The notes below the pieces were generated by a model, which made no database searches, was not told where the DNA came from, and was given only the letters and a program-made list of their open reading frames with translations. The position numbers and the translations under genes were made by a program. Shown here in pieces: positions 35,401 through 44,614 of a stretch of DNA of 64,000 bases (position 1 is its first letter; each line of letters starts with the position of its first letter). The stretch spans positions 59,713,268 to 59,777,267 of the forward strand of contig NC_079324.1 in assembly GCF_029931775.1 (NCBI RefSeq), in the 5' to 3' direction. This stretch comes from Euleptes europaea. Taxonomy: Eukaryota; Chordata; Lepidosauria; Squamata; Sphaerodactylidae.

Positions 35401-38400
35401 TGGGATTACAACTGATCTCCAGGCGACGGAGATCCGTTCCACTGGAGAAAATGGTTGCTTTAAAAGGTGGCATCTGTGGCACCAGTTGCTTTAAAATGGT
35501 TGCTTTAAAAGGTGGCATCTGCTGAAGTCCCTCCCCAACCCCACCCTCCTCAGGCTCCACCCCACAAATCTCCAGGTATTTCCCAACCTGGAGCTGGCAA
35601 CCCTACTTAAACATGGACCAGCAATCCATCCAAATCGGGTCCCTATCTGGCTGGGACGTGTCCTTCAGTTCTCACACAGCTGGCTGCCTGAGGCCCAGCC
35701 AACAGATCAGTAAATTCTCCAGACTTCTCCTCACTGTTTCCTGCCAGAAACTGTCTTCTCCTATTATAGGGGGAGGGAAGGGAATCTGGACTTTGGTGTG
35801 GCAGCTGCAGAAAAGGGAAAAGTGAGGTGGGGGGGCTAGTTTAAGCACACTTTCATTTATGAGCACGTGTTGATTCACTGGAAGAAGCCGTTGTCAGGGT
35901 CCAGAGATGTACAGCCACTACATACAGCAATGGTGTTAAGAACATAAGAAAGGCCACACTGGATCAGACCGAGGCCCATCAAGTCCAGCAGTCTGTTCAC
36001 ACAGTGGCCAACCAGAGGCCTCTAGGAAGCCCCCAAACAAGACGACGGCAGCAGCACCGTCCTGCCCATGTTCCAAAGCCCCTAATATCATAGGCATGCT
36101 CCTCTGACCCTGGAGAGAATAGGAATGCATCGTGACTAGTAGCCATTTTGACTAGTAGCCATGGATAGCCCTCTCCTTGAAATCCCTAAACAGTCAGAGG
36201 GCTTCAACAAGCTATCAAATGCAGCCGCCTGGAGAAGATTCCTATTGCCTAAGCATCCTAGACAGATGTTTGACCAACCTTTCCTCGACAATTCCCAAGA
36301 AAGCAGATACCCAAAAACGCATGCTTGTAAATCACTTGCTCATCTACAACAAGTAAGACCTGCTTCTAGGTGACCAGGCACGTAAAGTTTACCAAACTTG
36401 GCTCTATTTTAAGCTACAAACAGTTAGTTTAGAGAAGCTGGACTAGTAAACATTTTAAAGGGCTTGAACACATGAAGCTGCGTTGTACTGACCCTGGTTC
36501 ACCAAAGTCAGTATTGTCTACTCAGACTCGCAGCAGCTCTCCAGAGTATCAGGCAGAGGCCTTTCCTGCTTGCCTAGTCCCTTTAACTGCAGATGCCGGG
36601 GATTGAACCTGGGACCTTCTGCATGCCAAGTAGATGCTCTACCACTGAGCCACGGTCCCTCCCTCGGGCTTGTAACTTCTCCAAAACCCTAGGTATGGTA
36701 GGTAAAATATCTTGTTCTGTTGCTGTACTGATCTGATAACTAGGAAGTTTTCCTACCTTCCTCTTCATTTCGCCCCCACGCCACCTTTCTTTTTACTGCA
36801 TCTTCTGCAGGTGCGGACAGATTATCAAGGGGTCCTGGTTTTCTCCCTCCTCCAAAATGCGGCACGGCCAAAAAGCAGAATGAAGTGCCAGCGTTGGAAG
36901 AGGAGCAGGGCAGCTACTGACAGGCCGCCAAAAGGAAATAACAGCTTTTCTTACCCTTTCAATTCCTAAGACCAGTAGCATACCTTTAATCGCTCTCTGG
37001 ATCTTCACCAGCTGATCTGTGAGCACAACACACTAAAAAGGAAATGGAAATTCCATCCAGCTGAGATTCTATAAGACGACCAGGTCGCAGACTGAAAGTT
37101 TTTGGATTTGGCTAGTTTGGCTAGAGGGCTCGCACACACACTCAAATATATATGCATATACCTATATCTATATATTTAAGCAAAGCAGCCGCTGGCATTT
37201 TCAACAACCACAAGCAGGCGCAGGCCTGAAATTCTAGCAACGCAGTGGTCTCTTGCGCCAGAGCTGTGCGTACTCCTGGCCAGAAAAAGTATCCATGTCC
37301 TATGCCAAGGAATCCAAACTCCGAGCCAAAGAAACACAAATGTGCCACTCAGAATAAATTATGGAAAGCAAGCAAATTTTCATAAAGTTACTTATAAATG
37401 GATAATGTATTCTTGTTGGAGGGTTGGTGTTTTTTTCAGGATCCAAGTTGTTTTGGCAAGGCTAGAGGGGAGGCACAGAAGGAGAAAGAGGGCAGGGGAT
37501 TAAAGTCTGTGCCAGGGATAGAAATTCCACCCCTGACCACTGGAACGTGGCCAAGAGCCCCTCTAGTTCCTGGCTGCTTAGCCGACTTGGCTTCCCATTT
37601 CCACAATCATGAGGGCCAGAAACTTTTTTTTTAACCCAAAAGAAGTCAAGACTCTCCCCTAGATTTTGCATTCGAACAGTGTACATCAGGAGTGTCGAAC
37701 TCAATTGTTACGAGGGCCGGATATGACATAAATGTCGCTCAGTTGGGCCGGGCCGGGCCACGCCTCGCCAGCCGAGATCGAGAGTAGCGGGGGTGGGCTG
37801 CCTCAACTGGCTCGTGGGCTGGATAAGAGCTCTCAAGGGGCCGGATCCGGCCCACGGGCCTGATGTTTGATGCAAGTCCTGCTTCTAAGTCTATCTGCAG
37901 ACTTGCTTGGGACATTGAGTCTAAAAAGAGGGTGCAGTGGTGTCCCATTTTGAACTGGCCACCACGATCTCCTCTGGCTTCTCCTCAGAGGACTCCCCTC
38001 TGCCCAGGCCCCCTCTTGAACACATGAACAGATGAAGCTGCCTTCTACTGAATCAGACCCTTGGCCCATCAAGGTCAGTATTGTCTACTCTGACTGGCAG
38101 CAGCTCTCCTGGGTCTCAGGCAGAGGTCTTTCACATCACCTCCTTGCCTACTCCCTTTAACGGGATTGAACCTGGGACCTTTTACATGCCAAGCAGATGC
38201 TCTACCACTGAGCCACAGCCCCACCCCTCCTCTCTTATTGTTGCAAGTTGTGAAACAGCAACCATATGCCAAACTCTGTAGTCGTGGGCAAAAGGCCACA
38301 TTTGCTGACCAACCAAAGCCACATTTGTGCTGCTCATTGGTATCTTTTTAACGTGCATTTAATGACCGCTGGATTGTAAGCTCAGCGCATAGTCCCAACA

Positions 38401-41400
38401 GCTGGGATGTTTACGTCTCATTTTGAGCGTGAAATTGCTTGGTTATTGTCAGATACTTGAGAAATAAAATAAATTGAGGAATGTCAGATCTAGCTCTCGA
38501 AGACCTGGCTAGTTGTGTGATTTGGTTACCTAGCAGCATGGGCACAGCTTGGTGTAGGGTTGCCAGGCCCCTCTTCACCACCGGCGGCAGGTTTTTGGGG
38601 CGTAGCCTGAGGAGGGCGAGGTTTGGGACTTCAACGCCATAGAGTCCAATGGCTCAAGCGGCCCTTTCCTCCGGTGATCTGATCTCTATCTGCTGGAGAT
38701 CAGTTGTAATAGCAGGAGATCTCCAGCTACTACCTGGAGGTTGGCAACCCTAGCTTGGTGTTGGCAGGGAGGGTGGTTAAACCTAAATAAACTCACTGTA
38801 TGTCACCTTGGGAGTGTGGATCTCACGTTCCAAGATGGGTGGGGTTACATCAGCAGCTAAAGCTCTGCTCATTTTTGGCAGGAATTCTGTATTTTTTCTC
38901 TCTCAATTCCTGGACTCCAAAATGTAGAACCCCTTTAAAATTACACAGAGACATGCTAGACTTGCCAGGGGGATGCTGGAGTTCCCTTTCAGGCTCTCGA
39001 GACAGGCTACACTGGACCTTGGCGTGGCGACCTGAGGGTAGGATTCATCCTGTTTGCCTCTCTACACAGCTCCACCCATAAGATGGAAGACAACTGTAGG
39101 GAGACCAACCAAATGAGGCTCCTTGCCTTGATACGCCTGACGGGGGCCATTTATGCATGGGTTCTTTCACTCACGTTGACCCCCATCTGTGTCGGTTGTT
39201 CCTTGGAGTTATGCATGAGTTTTCCCTCCTTGCTGCCAGCCCTCAAAAATCCTTGGACTTCCCATTACTCCGTTAACCTGATTTTTCTCTCTCCCCTGAG
39301 CTCAGCCTGGGTGAAATCTCTGTGCATAAGGCAAAGCGCAGGTCAAAGAGTGGGTTTCTCTCACAGCCAATTACAAAGCAGCGTGTAAAGAGGCGGGGAG
39401 TCAAATGCTTCCTTCCTGGGAGCTCTTTCTGAGCAGAGGAAAGGCTTTTTAAAACCGAGGGTTGGATTTCTCCCCCCCCCCCACACCTTTCAGATTGCTC
39501 CGGGTTTTGTTTTTATGTTTTTACTGATGGATTGAGCAAAGCGAGGCAATGGGTCTCCACCATCACCACCACACTTTGGTTTCAGGCCAATGATCATGGG
39601 AACTGCCAAGATTGTAAAAAACTTTAAACCAGAGATTGGTTTGACGATGCTGCTAGCATGGTAAAGGGCAGGTGTTTTTTGTTCCTTTTTCAACATCTAC
39701 AGTAAGCAGGTTTCCGTTTGCCCAATGCCTGCACAGGAGAGATGAACAAATGAAGCTGCCTTCTACTGCATCAGACCCTTGGTCCAACAAAGTCAGTATT
39801 GTCTACTCAGACCGGCAGCGGCTCTCCAGGGTCTCAGGCAGGGGTCTTTCACATCACCTGCTTGCCTAGTCCCTTTAACTGGAGATGCCGGGGAGTGAAC
39901 CTGGGACCTTCTGCATGCCAAGCAGATGTTCTACCACTGAGCCATGTCCACCAAGCTCCCTAGAAGCTGCCCTGACTTTCCCAAACGAAGTACAACACTT
40001 GAGAGAGCAAACAGACAAAACTCCTGCTGCACACTTTCCAAGCCTCCAGGTGCCTTCGCATTTTATTCCTACCTCCACAGCCACAAGGACCAGAAAACTA
40101 CTTTCTAAAAACAGAATGCTTATGTTTTCAGGAATGTATAAATCCACATGATATCCTCCATCTATTTCTTTTCTTTGTTAAAGTGTTCAATGGCTTTGAT
40201 CTATTTACTGTAACTCCGACTTGCTGTTTATTATAAGACAAACCTCTGTCCATAAGGGATGGGAGGGAATTTTTTTGCATTCCAAATGTTCTGTGCTTCC
40301 CTCCCTTAAAGCAGAAAGTGTTATTCATATATGTTTGCATAACTGTTCTTTATTAATAGCAAACTGGTTTGTCTGAATGGTTTGCACTCACCTAAATGGG
40401 ATACTGGCTGGGATACTGGCAGTGCAATCCTAAAGAGAGTTACTCCCATGGGGTGACGTCACATCCTAGGCAGACTGTGTTTACGGGGTTGGTTTGCCAG
40501 TGCCTTCCCCAGTCATCTTCCCTTTACCCCCAGCAAGCTGGGTACTCCTTTTACCGACCTCGGAAGGAAGGAAGGCTGAGTCAACCTTGAGCCGGCTACC
40601 TGAAACCGACTTCCGTCAGGATCGAACTCAGGTCGTTAGCAGAGCTTAAACAGGTACTTAAATCGGAGAGGAAAGGGTAGGGCAGGAGAGGCAGAGTGCC
40701 TACCCTCACAGAAAAATGCCTACCTCCAATTTCTGTCCACAGGGCGCCAGATGCAGGCTGTGCATGCCCTCCTCTGTGGGGAGTATCCCTGATTGCAGAG
40801 GGCAGCATGCATGCGCTATGCCATGGAGGGTAGGGGCATGGTGCCGCTTGGATGGGAAGCAAATGCTTCTCGTTTCCTTCTTAGTCAGCACAAAGAGCCA
40901 TTAAGCTGGAAGGTGTTGGACTCTCCTGCCAGCAGGATTCCTTTCCCTGATTCTTATTTTTCATAATTCGTTATGCTTCTTCTTGTCACTGGGAGAGGCA
41001 AGGAGCTATAGGAGGCCCCGACCATGTGTAACCTGACCAATGAAAATCTTACTCAGAAGAGTTGGTTTTTATATGCCGACTTCCTCTACTACAATCCCCA
41101 CAACAGACACCCTGTGAGGGAGGTGGGGCTGAGAGAGTTCGGAGAGAGCTGTGACTAGCCCAAGGTCACCCGGCTGGTTTCGTGTGTGTAGGAGTGAGGA
41201 AACAAACCCAGTTCACCAGATTAGCCTCCACTGCTCATGTGGAGGAGTGGAGAATCAAACCCGGTTCTCCAGATCAGAGACCACTCAGCTCTCCCTATGG
41301 CTCTTGAAATTCATTGGGCATTGCTTAAGTATAGCTCTGCGACCACAGGGACTAGAAAGCCCCACTCCTCTTTTTAAATAACAAAACCTGAGATTTTCCA

Positions 41401-42995
41401 GGAAGTCTGTGCCACATTCTGGGGGTTTGTCCTGTGGCATATACACCACCCTATCCACTAATCTTAGTGGAACATATTTCCAGCTTAAGGAAATAAGATT
41501 GGTGCCTCAGCTTCATGATACAATATCTTTCGTGCACACATGATGTTTTGTAGGGCTGGGGAAATACTTCTAATTCTTAGGAATCCCATTCCAACTTTCA
41601 TGTGCCAACTCCACTCAGAAGCAAGTAAATATTTTTGTTCCTAGGGACCAGCATTATATTTCTAGGTGCTTCAGCAACCAGACCCCTGGGGAACCAAGCT
41701 CCTGGGAATTTCTCCAACCCCGCAACTCAGTTTTCAAATGAATAAAGTGCTTCTCTAGTTTATTCCTTAGTGGTTCATGCTTGAAAGAGGAACACAAACA
41801 GTAAAATGCACCGTTCGTGCTCCAAGATATTATCGTCTTCCTGGCTGACTTAGCCAGTTCTGCTCCAACAAAGATTGTAAAGAACTGTCGCGTTCTCCTT
41901 TATATGTTGTTCTTTGGTTTTTTTAGTACGCAAATTTTTACCTTGGTATTTGACCTCGAAAACAAGTTTGAGCATCCTACTTACTGCATACATGTAATGA
42001 AGGCCCCTACGTAGGTACTTGTTTGGTCACCTGGGGTAAGTAAAAACAGTTCCCAGGTGATCAGGCAGAAAAGAGTGTTGTTTTTTGCTTTTTAGATTAT
42101 TGGTGTACTAAAAATGTTTTCATAAGAACATAAGGCCATGCTGGATCAGACCAAGGTCCATCAAGTCCAGCAGTCTGTTCACACAGTGGCCAACCAGGTG
42201 CTTCTAGGAAGCCCACAAACAAGACGGCTGCAGCAGCACCGTCCTGCCTGTGTTCCACAGCACCTAATAGGCAAGCTCCCCTGCTCCTGGAGAGAATAGG
42301 TGTGCATCATGACTAGTATCCATTTTTACTAATGGCATGGATAGCCCTCTCCTCCATGAGCATGTCCACTCCTCTCTTAAAGCCTTCCAGGTTGGCAGCC
42401 ATCACCACATCCTGGGGCAGGGAGTTCCACAATTTAACTATGCTGCCTAGTAAACGTGTGTGTGTGTGTGTGTAGGAACTTTTGTGGACACAGAAAGCAA
42501 TCTTAAGCCGGTCTACTCAGAATCCTACTCACGTTTACTCTTAGGATTGCATTCTTAATTTCTCGGGCAAGAATAAGGATGATACCTATTCGTGAGCCAC
42601 CTCAGTTAACATAACAAGCTTTCAAGTAGCACAGAATTCTTCAAGCATTTGTACCTAAGTTAAATTGTTCCCCTTGATCTAGCACTGTCATGGATGATTG
42701 CTGAATCCCACAATCTCTCAGTCCCTAACACACCCTCCCCGGTTCTGGGAAACTGCCTGGACGAAATGACGCTTACCACTTTCCCCTCTTTAGCCTCCTT
42801 CCTGTGCCCGTGTTCTGGGATATCTGCGGCCACGCCGCTGCCCCCTGCTCTGTTTTCGCCGATGCTCGGAGACAAGGAGTAAAAGGGGGGGCTGGGGCTG
42901 GGAGGCAGCCCGGAATCCGGGCTGTCCAGCAAACCTTCCCGGTTCTTCTCTTTCAGGCTTTCTTCCATTCCTTGCAGGTGAAGGTGACCCACCAT
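26131..42995 (-). CDS. RFLNA: Refilin A (three coding exons, spliced)
   Basis: Refilins bind filamins and help organise perinuclear actin bundles. They are implicated in epithelial-mesenchymal change and in cartilage and skeletal development (family knowledge). The spliced frame joins 42995-42777, 29914-29805 and 26464-26131 (219+110+334 nt), giving 220 residues against about 216 in mammals. Family signatures: N-terminal MVGHLHLQGM, then LLDSPDSGLPPSPSP (residues 22-36, a serine/proline DSG-type motif), MRPRMYPVFFGES in exon 2, and NCTWRNYK and STTIIFPKHAK in exon 3. MVGHLHLQ and the EIRCNSEVKY junction favour refilin A over refilin B. Exon phases agree (0, then 2). Intron 1 is 12.9 kb and intron 2 is 3.3 kb, both full of repeats. 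No disruption is seen, so the gene looks functional. Confidence 0.93.
26629..26815. mobile_element. hAT-type MITE (TAGGGTTGCCA family)
   Basis: Flanks TAGATCAC (26621-26628) and TGGATCAC (26816-26823) match at 7 of 8. Lies in RFLNA intron 2. Confidence 0.82.
26818..26966 (-). repeat. tRNA-Ala-like SINE, old
   Basis: Diverged body (GGTCTACCCTGACCAGCAAC) and B box (GACTGAACCCGGAAC). It abuts the MITE, whose TSD overlaps its end. Confidence 0.6.
27588..27836 (-). repeat. CR1 3' end, second subfamily
   Basis: Ends in TAGAATCATAGAGTTGGAAG, the ATTCTATGA-type CR1 terminus (read inverted). It contains CCCAGTGACCCCTACTCCAT and the ACCACCTCCTGAGG coding remnant. Distinct from the TTATGTTCTTA-ended copies and similar to 56401-56625. 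Confidence 0.88.
28405..28506 (-). repeat. tRNA-Ala-like SINE, tail half only
   Basis: From CGGAAACTGCCGCTTACTG to CTCTCCAGGGTCTCG. The tRNA head is absent, so it is 5'-truncated. Confidence 0.8.
28613..28726 (+). repeat. 5S-rRNA-derived SINE with (TG)n and shortened body
   Basis: AGCCTGATCTTTTCTGACCC, GGAAACTAAGCAGGG and TTTAGTACTCTG track 5S rRNA. Then (TG)n and the tail GCCGTCAAGTCGCAGCCGAC. The fold-back element at 28727 is inserted into or next to its tail. Confidence 0.78.
28727..29225. mobile_element. Fold-back hAT-like MITE
   Basis: Starts with TAGGGGTGTGCA, a hAT-like terminus. A perfect 20-bp inverted pair lies at 28811-28830 and 28841-28860 (10-nt loop). Two ~100-bp inverted arms (about 28900-28997 and 29118-29215, roughly 75% identical) surround a GC-rich centre. 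The right terminus is not visible because CR1 fragments follow. Confidence 0.65.
29237..29323 (+). repeat. CR1 3'-terminal fragment
   Basis: Short CR1 end, internally deleted, ending TTTTCTTATG. Confidence 0.8.
29324..29517 (+). repeat. CR1 3' end
   Basis: Begins GATGCATACCTGTTCTCTCC, ends CCTATGTTCTTA. Tandem behind the previous fragment, antisense to RFLNA. Confidence 0.85.
29805..29914 (-). CDS. RFLNA: RFLNA coding exon 2
   Basis: 110 bp. A pyrimidine-rich acceptor (TTTCTCTGCTCTTAG) precedes it and a GTAACT donor follows. It translates in phase 0 as IPYLLLNASTSDMRPRMYPV, then FFGESIEVNPEPEQEI plus two bases of an Arg codon. MRPRM-PVFFGES-VNPEP is the refilin A signature at this point. 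Confidence 0.94.
30131..30346. mobile_element. hAT-type MITE (TAGGGTTGCCA family)
   Basis: Both TIRs. Flanks CTTCTACC and CTTCCACC (30123-30130, 30347-30354) match at 7 of 8. It lies about 220 bp upstream of exon 2 in intron 1. Confidence 0.83.
31640..32012 (-). repeat. CR1 3' end
   Basis: From CATAAGAATGTAAGG to AAATACTTCCTTTTATC. Sense with respect to RFLNA. Confidence 0.88.
32057..32142 (-). repeat. Hammerhead-like dispersed repeat, degraded
   Basis: Minus-strand TACCTGATGAAGGGCGC, then a decayed second box, then GGTGCCACCGGACTC. Same family as 53150, with both core boxes partly lost. Confidence 0.5.
33082..34186. mobile_element. 1.1-kb hAT-type element carrying a GC-rich segment and a LINE fragment
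   Basis: TIRs CAGTGGTCGGCAAAC and GTTTGCCGACCACTG. Flanks GTATAGAT and TTATAGAT (33074-33081, 34187-34194) match at 7 of 8. The interior holds a minus-strand LINE piece (33268-33612) and a CpG-rich block (about 33710-34130). Open frames of ~200 codons on both strands reflect composition. No transposase is recognised. Confidence 0.82.
33268..33612 (-). repeat. L2/RTE-like LINE 3' fragment with (TG)n
   Basis: Second copy of the family at 20062, nested in the hAT element. A (TG)n tract at 33274-33294 marks its 3' end. It reaches further 5' than the first copy, including CATGATGTGACCAAAATACG (inverted coding). Confidence 0.75.
34260..34468. mobile_element. hAT-type MITE (TAGGGTTGCCA family), exact TSD
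   Basis: TTTCCGAG at 34252-34259 and 34469-34476 flanks it exactly. The target was a dispersed repeat whose remainder (GAGGGTAGCCATGTTGGTC) follows. Confidence 0.88.
34487..34520 (-). repeat. Hammerhead-like dispersed repeat, terminal fragment
   Basis: AGCCATGTTGGTCTGCTAGA and GAGTCCAGTAG match the 3' end of the family at 53150. Confidence 0.5.
34619..34712. mobile_element. hAT-type MITE fragment (TAGGGTTGCCA family)
   Basis: Left TIR and half of the body, then broken off near GGCCACTTTGGAATTC. Confidence 0.7.
34727..35213 (+). repeat. Inverted pair of hammerhead-like repeat units, split by a hAT element
   Basis: A minus-oriented unit (34727-34767, AAGATTTTTTTTGGGGGGGT and TATGAG) is followed head-to-head by a plus-oriented one: GTATCTGACGAAGGGAGCG ... 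GGAAGCTCATAC at 34770-34818. It resumes at 35156 with CTCATACCCCAAAATCTTG and GGTGCTACTGGACTC. The hAT at 34819-35155 interrupts it at the predicted cleavage/helix I site. The second core box deviates from consensus. Confidence 0.6.
34819..35155. mobile_element. hAT-type MITE with a long internal hairpin
   Basis: TIRs TAGGGTTGCCAGG and CCTGGCAACCCTA. TSD CTCATACG / CTCATACC (34811-34818, 35156-35163). The centre is a near-palindrome: about 34925-34998 pairs with 35006-35080 around a 7-nt loop, with long identical blocks such as CTTATACCTCTTAGTTT. The interior differs from other TAGGGTTGCCA copies, so it is a separate subfamily. Confidence 0.83.
35363..35605. mobile_element. hAT-type MITE with internal tandem duplication
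   Basis: TIRs present. The block GGTTGCTTTAAAAGGTGGCA occurs twice (about 35453 and 35498), making it longer than sister copies. Confidence 0.8.
35937..36176 (-). repeat. CR1 3' end
   Basis: CR1 from TTAAGAACATAAGAAAGGCC to the CATGGATAGCCCTCTCC block. Confidence 0.87.
36467..36664 (-). repeat. tRNA-Ala-like SINE
   Basis: Nearly full-length, with a small deletion in the tail near GTTGTACTGACCCTGG. Confidence 0.87.
37687..37873 (+). mobile_element. hAT-type element (CAGGAGTGTCGAACTCA terminus)
   Basis: Left end CAGGAGTGTCGAACTCA and interior GGGCCGGATATGACATAAAT. The right end is decayed (GGGCCTGATGTTTGA). CpG-rich interior. Inverted sister at 4640-4794. Confidence 0.65.
38022..38228 (-). 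repeat. tRNA-Ala-like SINE
   Basis: Full-length with a short deletion before GGGATTGAACCTGGGACC. Confidence 0.87.
38555..38752. mobile_element. hAT-type MITE, reference copy with exact TSD
   Basis: TAGGGTTGCCAGG ... TTGGCAACCCTA, flanked exactly by GCTTGGTG at 38547-38554 and 38753-38760. This copy defines the 198-bp element ends and the 8-bp TSD for the family. Confidence 0.92.
39742..39948 (-). repeat. tRNA-Ala-like SINE
   Basis: Full-length. Tail GAAGCTGCCTTCTACTG, head ending CCACTGAGCCATG. Confidence 0.88.
40418..40652 (-). repeat. tRNA-derived SINE, second type (GGGGCTC head)
   Basis: Inverted body GGGTGACGTCACATCC, TTTGCCAGTGCCTTCCCC, GACCTCGGAAGG and CGACTTCCGTCAGGATCGAA (B box). 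The head is truncated. The plus-strand copy at 43934 is complete. Confidence 0.75.
41054..41285 (-). repeat. Sauria-type SINE with internal deletion
   Basis: The block between CTCTACTACAATC and the CCCCACAACAG run is shortened. The tRNA head ends at CAGATCAGAG. Confidence 0.85.
42121..42740 (-). repeat. CR1-tailed composite repeat, copy 2 (RFLNA intron 1)
   Basis: Inverted counterpart of 16390-17029. CR1 3' end at 42121-42445, (TG)n at about 42457-42474, then about 260 bp of non-CR1 sequence up to 35 bp from the RFLNA exon 1 donor. Sense to RFLNA. The non-CR1 part is visibly closer to copy 1 than the CR1 part is. Confidence 0.75.
42777..42995 (-). CDS. RFLNA: RFLNA coding exon 1 (N-terminus)
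   Basis: 73 codons from ATG (42995-42993) to GTG, then donor GTAAGC. The protein starts MVGHLHLQGMEESLKEKNRE and continues GLLDSPDSGLPPSPSPPFYS, near-identical to the refilin A N-terminus. A run CACTTCCCCCCCCAG ends two bases before the ATG, a good splice acceptor, so the exon likely begins at 42997 and its 5' UTR is almost entirely in an upstream exon. The frame stays open further upstream in genomic DNA, but that part is expected to be intron. Confidence 0.94.
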
Positions 42996-43302
42996 GACTG
43001 GGGGGGGAAGTGAGGGCAAAGGCAGCCAAGCCGATGAAAATCCACCTCCTCCTGCAGGGAGGCGAGCAGGGGTGAGGCATGCAAAGGGGTCCGCCGTCAG
43101 CCCCCTCTGATCCAGCTCTCCCCAGCTACTCCAGAGACTCGAGGCCGTTGTGTCTTGTAGCTCCAGCTGACCCTTCTGGAAGAAGCAGAGAGAACAAGTA
43201 TGAGTCACAGGCTTTCCCCCATCAGTACTGAGAAAGTCAGGCGAAGAACTGGAGAGAGTGGGGAACTGAAGGCAAGGGAGGAATAACTGACCCAATGGCC
43301 CA

Positions 43303-43806
43303 GAGTGGCCTGATCTTGTCAGATCCTAGAAGCTAAGCAGAGTTGGCCCTGGTTAGTATTTGGATGGGAGACCACCAAGGAAGTCCAGGGTCGTGGTGCA
43401 GAGCCAGGCAATGGCAATGAAGAAGAAGAGTTGGTTTTTATACGCCAACTTTCTCTACCACTTAAGGAAGAATCCAACCGGCTTAAATTCACCTTCCTTT
43501 CCCCTCCCCACAACAGACACCCTGTGAGGTAGGTGGGGCTGAGAGAGCTCTAAGAGAGCTGTGACTAGCCCAAGGTCAATCATCAGGCTTCATGTGAAGG
43601 AGTGGAGAAACCAACCCGGTTCACCAGATTAGCCTCCGCCGCTCAAGTGGAGGAGTGGGGAACCAAACCCAGTTCTCCAGATTAGAATCCACCGCTCCAA
43701 ACCACGTCTCTTAACCACTACATCACTTCTGAACGTCTCGTGCCTTGAAAACCCTACAGGGCTGTCATAAATCAGCTGCGACTTGACAGCACTTTCCACC
43801 ACAAAC
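43303..43806 (+). repeat. 5S-rRNA-derived SINE, split by a Sauria SINE
   Basis: Left part 43303-43417 (CTGATCTTGTCAGATCC, AGAAGCTAAGCAGAG, GGATGGGAGACCACC) and right part 43728-43806 (CTGAACGTCTCGTGCC, GACTTGACAGCACTTTCC) form one element. The tRNA SINE at 43418-43727 interrupts it. Confidence 0.85.
43418..43727 (-). repeat. Sauria-type SINE nested in a 5S SINE
   Basis: Full-length copy with (CTT)n at 43419 and head ending CCACTACATCAC. It is younger than its host element. Confidence 0.88.
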
Positions 43807-43879
43807 TTAATACAAGGTTAAATGGGACCCCCCCCCCAAAAAAAAACTTTTCAGTTGATCTGTCTTGCATCACCCAGGG

Positions 43880-44340
43880 TGGCCTGATGTAATCAAATCT
43901 TGGAAGCTATTTAGGGCTGGCCCTGGTTAGCACAAGGAGCCCCGTGGCGCAGAGTGGTAAGCTGCAGTATTGCAGTCCAAACTCTGCTCACAACCTGAGT
44001 TCGATCCCGAAGGAAGTCGGTTTCAGGTAGCCGGCTCAAGGTGGACTCTGCCTTCCATCCTTCCGAGGTCAGTAAAACGAGTACCCAGCTTGCTGGGGGT
44101 AAAGGGAAGATGACTGGGGAAGAAAATGGCAAAACACCCCGTAAGCAAAGTCGGGATATGACGTCACCCCATGGGTCAGGAATGACCCGGTGCTTGCACA
44201 GGGGACCTTTACCTTTTTACCTGGTTAGCACTTGGATGGGTGGCAACCAATCTCACGAAGGCAACCTCAAACCACCTCTGAACATCTCTAGGCTTGAAAA
44301 CACGACAGGGCTGCCGTAAGTCAGCTGTGAGTCGATGGCA
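43880..44340 (+). repeat. Second 5S-rRNA-derived SINE, split by another tRNA SINE
   Basis: Left part 43880-43933 (GGTGGCCTGATGTAATCAAA, GGAAGCTATTTAGGG), right part 44220-44340 (CTTGGATGGGTGGCAACC, CAGCTGTGAGTCGATGGCAC). It lies 75 bp from the previous 5S SINE in the same orientation. Confidence 0.85.
43934..44219 (+). repeat. tRNA-derived SINE, second type, full-length with 12-bp TSD
   Basis: Head GGAGCCCCGTGGCGCAGAGT, B-box GAGTTCGATCCCG, body GGTTTCAGGTAGCCGGCTC and CAGCTTGCTGGGGGTAAAG, tail GGGGACCTTTACC. Exact TSD CCTGGTTAGCAC at 43922-43933 and 44220-44231. Confidence 0.9.
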
Positions 44341-44487
44341 CTTTGCAACACCAGAAAAAGAAAACAGGGTTTTGGGGTACCTTACAAATGAGCCAATTTA
44401 CTGTCATGTAAGGTTTTGTGGACTACAGCCCATTCCATCTGCTGCATGAAGTATGTCCTAAGCTGGCAAGCAGTCTGCTGTAGCAGA

Positions 44488-44515
44488 TAAAGAAACTAGA
44501 GTCATGTGGCGCCTT
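44488..44515 (-). repeat. Hammerhead-like dispersed repeat fragment
   Basis: ACTAGAGTCATGTGGCGCC and TTAATGGCTAAC resemble the 3' part of the family at 53150. Weak. Confidence 0.4.
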
Positions 44516-44614
44516 AATGGCTAACGGATTGATCAGTGGCAGGAACCTCCATGTACTAAAGAAGTCCCCTGCATGCTGCTGGCTTTTCTCTTGAGACTCA
44601 CCGGCGAGCAGCAA

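Larger units (their letters stand above)
29915..42776 (-). other. RFLNA: RFLNA intron 1
   Basis: 12.9 kb with donor GTAAGC after the GTG codon of exon 1. It holds the CR1-tailed composite (42121-42740), hAT elements, palindromic and hammerhead-like repeats, and tRNA SINEs listed separately. No additional coding exon was recognised. Unassigned unique stretches: 30347-31639, 32143-33073, 36177-36466, 36665-37686, 38761-39741, 39949-40417, 40653-41053 and 41286-42120. Confidence 0.85.

Noticed and set aside
43303-43417. Functional 5S rRNA gene
   Set aside because: The 5' end is missing, differences from 5S are many, and a SINE tail follows.
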